DNA from: an uncultured Pelagibacteraceae bacterium
GTDB taxonomy: Bacteria; Pseudomonadota; Alphaproteobacteria; Pelagibacterales; Pelagibacteraceae
DNA length: 64,000 nt
Assembly (NCBI GenBank): GCA_902611465.1
Contig: CACLZS010000002.1
Location: forward strand, 62,001-126,000
Reading direction: 5' to 3'
Shown here: positions 63,960 to 64,000 of the stretch, piece by piece
How the letters are laid out: every line of letters starts with the position of its first letter
Position numbering within the stretch: the stretch's first letter is position 1
Position numbers and translations under genes: made by a program
The notes under the pieces: generated by a model
Databases searched by the model: none
Seen by the model: only the letters and a program-made list of their open reading frames with translations
Told to the model about the DNA's origin: nothing

Positions 63960-64000
63960 TGTTTTATATTTAAAACTCTATTTTTTTTGATATTTTGCCG

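Overview
The window looks like chromosome from a SAR11-clade (Pelagibacterales) marine alphaproteobacterium. The evidence is very AT-rich DNA, AGA as the near-universal arginine codon, genes packed with 1-4 bp overlaps, intergenic gaps mostly under 150 bp, a proteorhodopsin followed by ferredoxin and ferredoxin reductase genes, a GTTC-N7-GTTC (alphaproteobacterial) LexA box, a CBS-less IMP dehydrogenase, and TRAP and DMT transporters. I see no tRNA, rRNA, CRISPR array or transposase. The assignment rests on recognised gene families and gene order, not on a database search.

Layout. 1-9.3 kb: truncated UvrD/PcrA helicase, AsmA-like protein, fumarase, MazG-like protein, YgfZ, dihydroorotase and propionyl-CoA synthetase. 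9.3-12.3 kb: blue-tuned proteorhodopsin with a perfect 18-bp palindrome in its leader, a strong terminator, then [2Fe-2S] ferredoxin, ferredoxin-NADP reductase and a glutathione transferase. 12.3-19.6 kb: a DksA-type regulator facing a long overlapping operon of GT39 and GT2 glycosyltransferases, a nested 41-residue membrane peptide, a DUF1800/DUF1501 pair and two secreted polysaccharide-lyase-like proteins. It ends in a 27-codon signal-peptide-only ORF. 19.6-21.55 kb: a block with different arginine codon use (YqaA, secreted beta-propeller, odd repeat-bearing spacer) that looks acquired. 21.55-26.8 kb: probable ornithine-lipid genes (olsB-olsA), a secreted amidohydrolase and two more lyase-like secreted proteins. 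26.8-36.9 kb: umuDC with a LexA box, two GFA-family proteins, a kinase, TolC, recA with a related LexA-like box, alaS and icd. 36.9-44.9 kb: psd-pssA, a glycosyltransferase, rlmE, guaB, guaA, gloA, panB and a TerC-family gene. 45-51.6 kb: a TRAP transporter (dctPQM) with an internal terminator, 5-oxoprolinase genes pxpA and pxpBC, and a DMT exporter. 51.6-59.1 kb: a photo-oxidative-stress style cassette (FAD oxidoreductase, DUF1365, CFA-like methyltransferase, DUF3833 lipoprotein, two SDRs, DUF393, a cryptochrome/photolyase-related protein and an easily missed 42-residue DUF2256 protein). 59-64 kb: PQQ-type sugar dehydrogenase, DAO-type oxidoreductase, a 59-residue membrane protein, DMT transporter, MDR-family reductase and MsrA.

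Themes. Light and oxidative stress recur: proteorhodopsin, cryptochrome cassette, periplasmic MsrA, glutathione transferase and SOS genes. Central metabolism (fumarase, NADP-isocitrate dehydrogenase, propionate activation) and nucleotide synthesis (pyrC, guaB, guaA) are interleaved with lipid synthesis (psd-pssA, olsBA). The least explained part is the secreted lyase-like and DUF1800/DUF1501 suite, unexpected in a lineage regarded as living on small dissolved molecules. Four genes too short for routine gene calling (41, 27, 42 and 59 residues) are listed.
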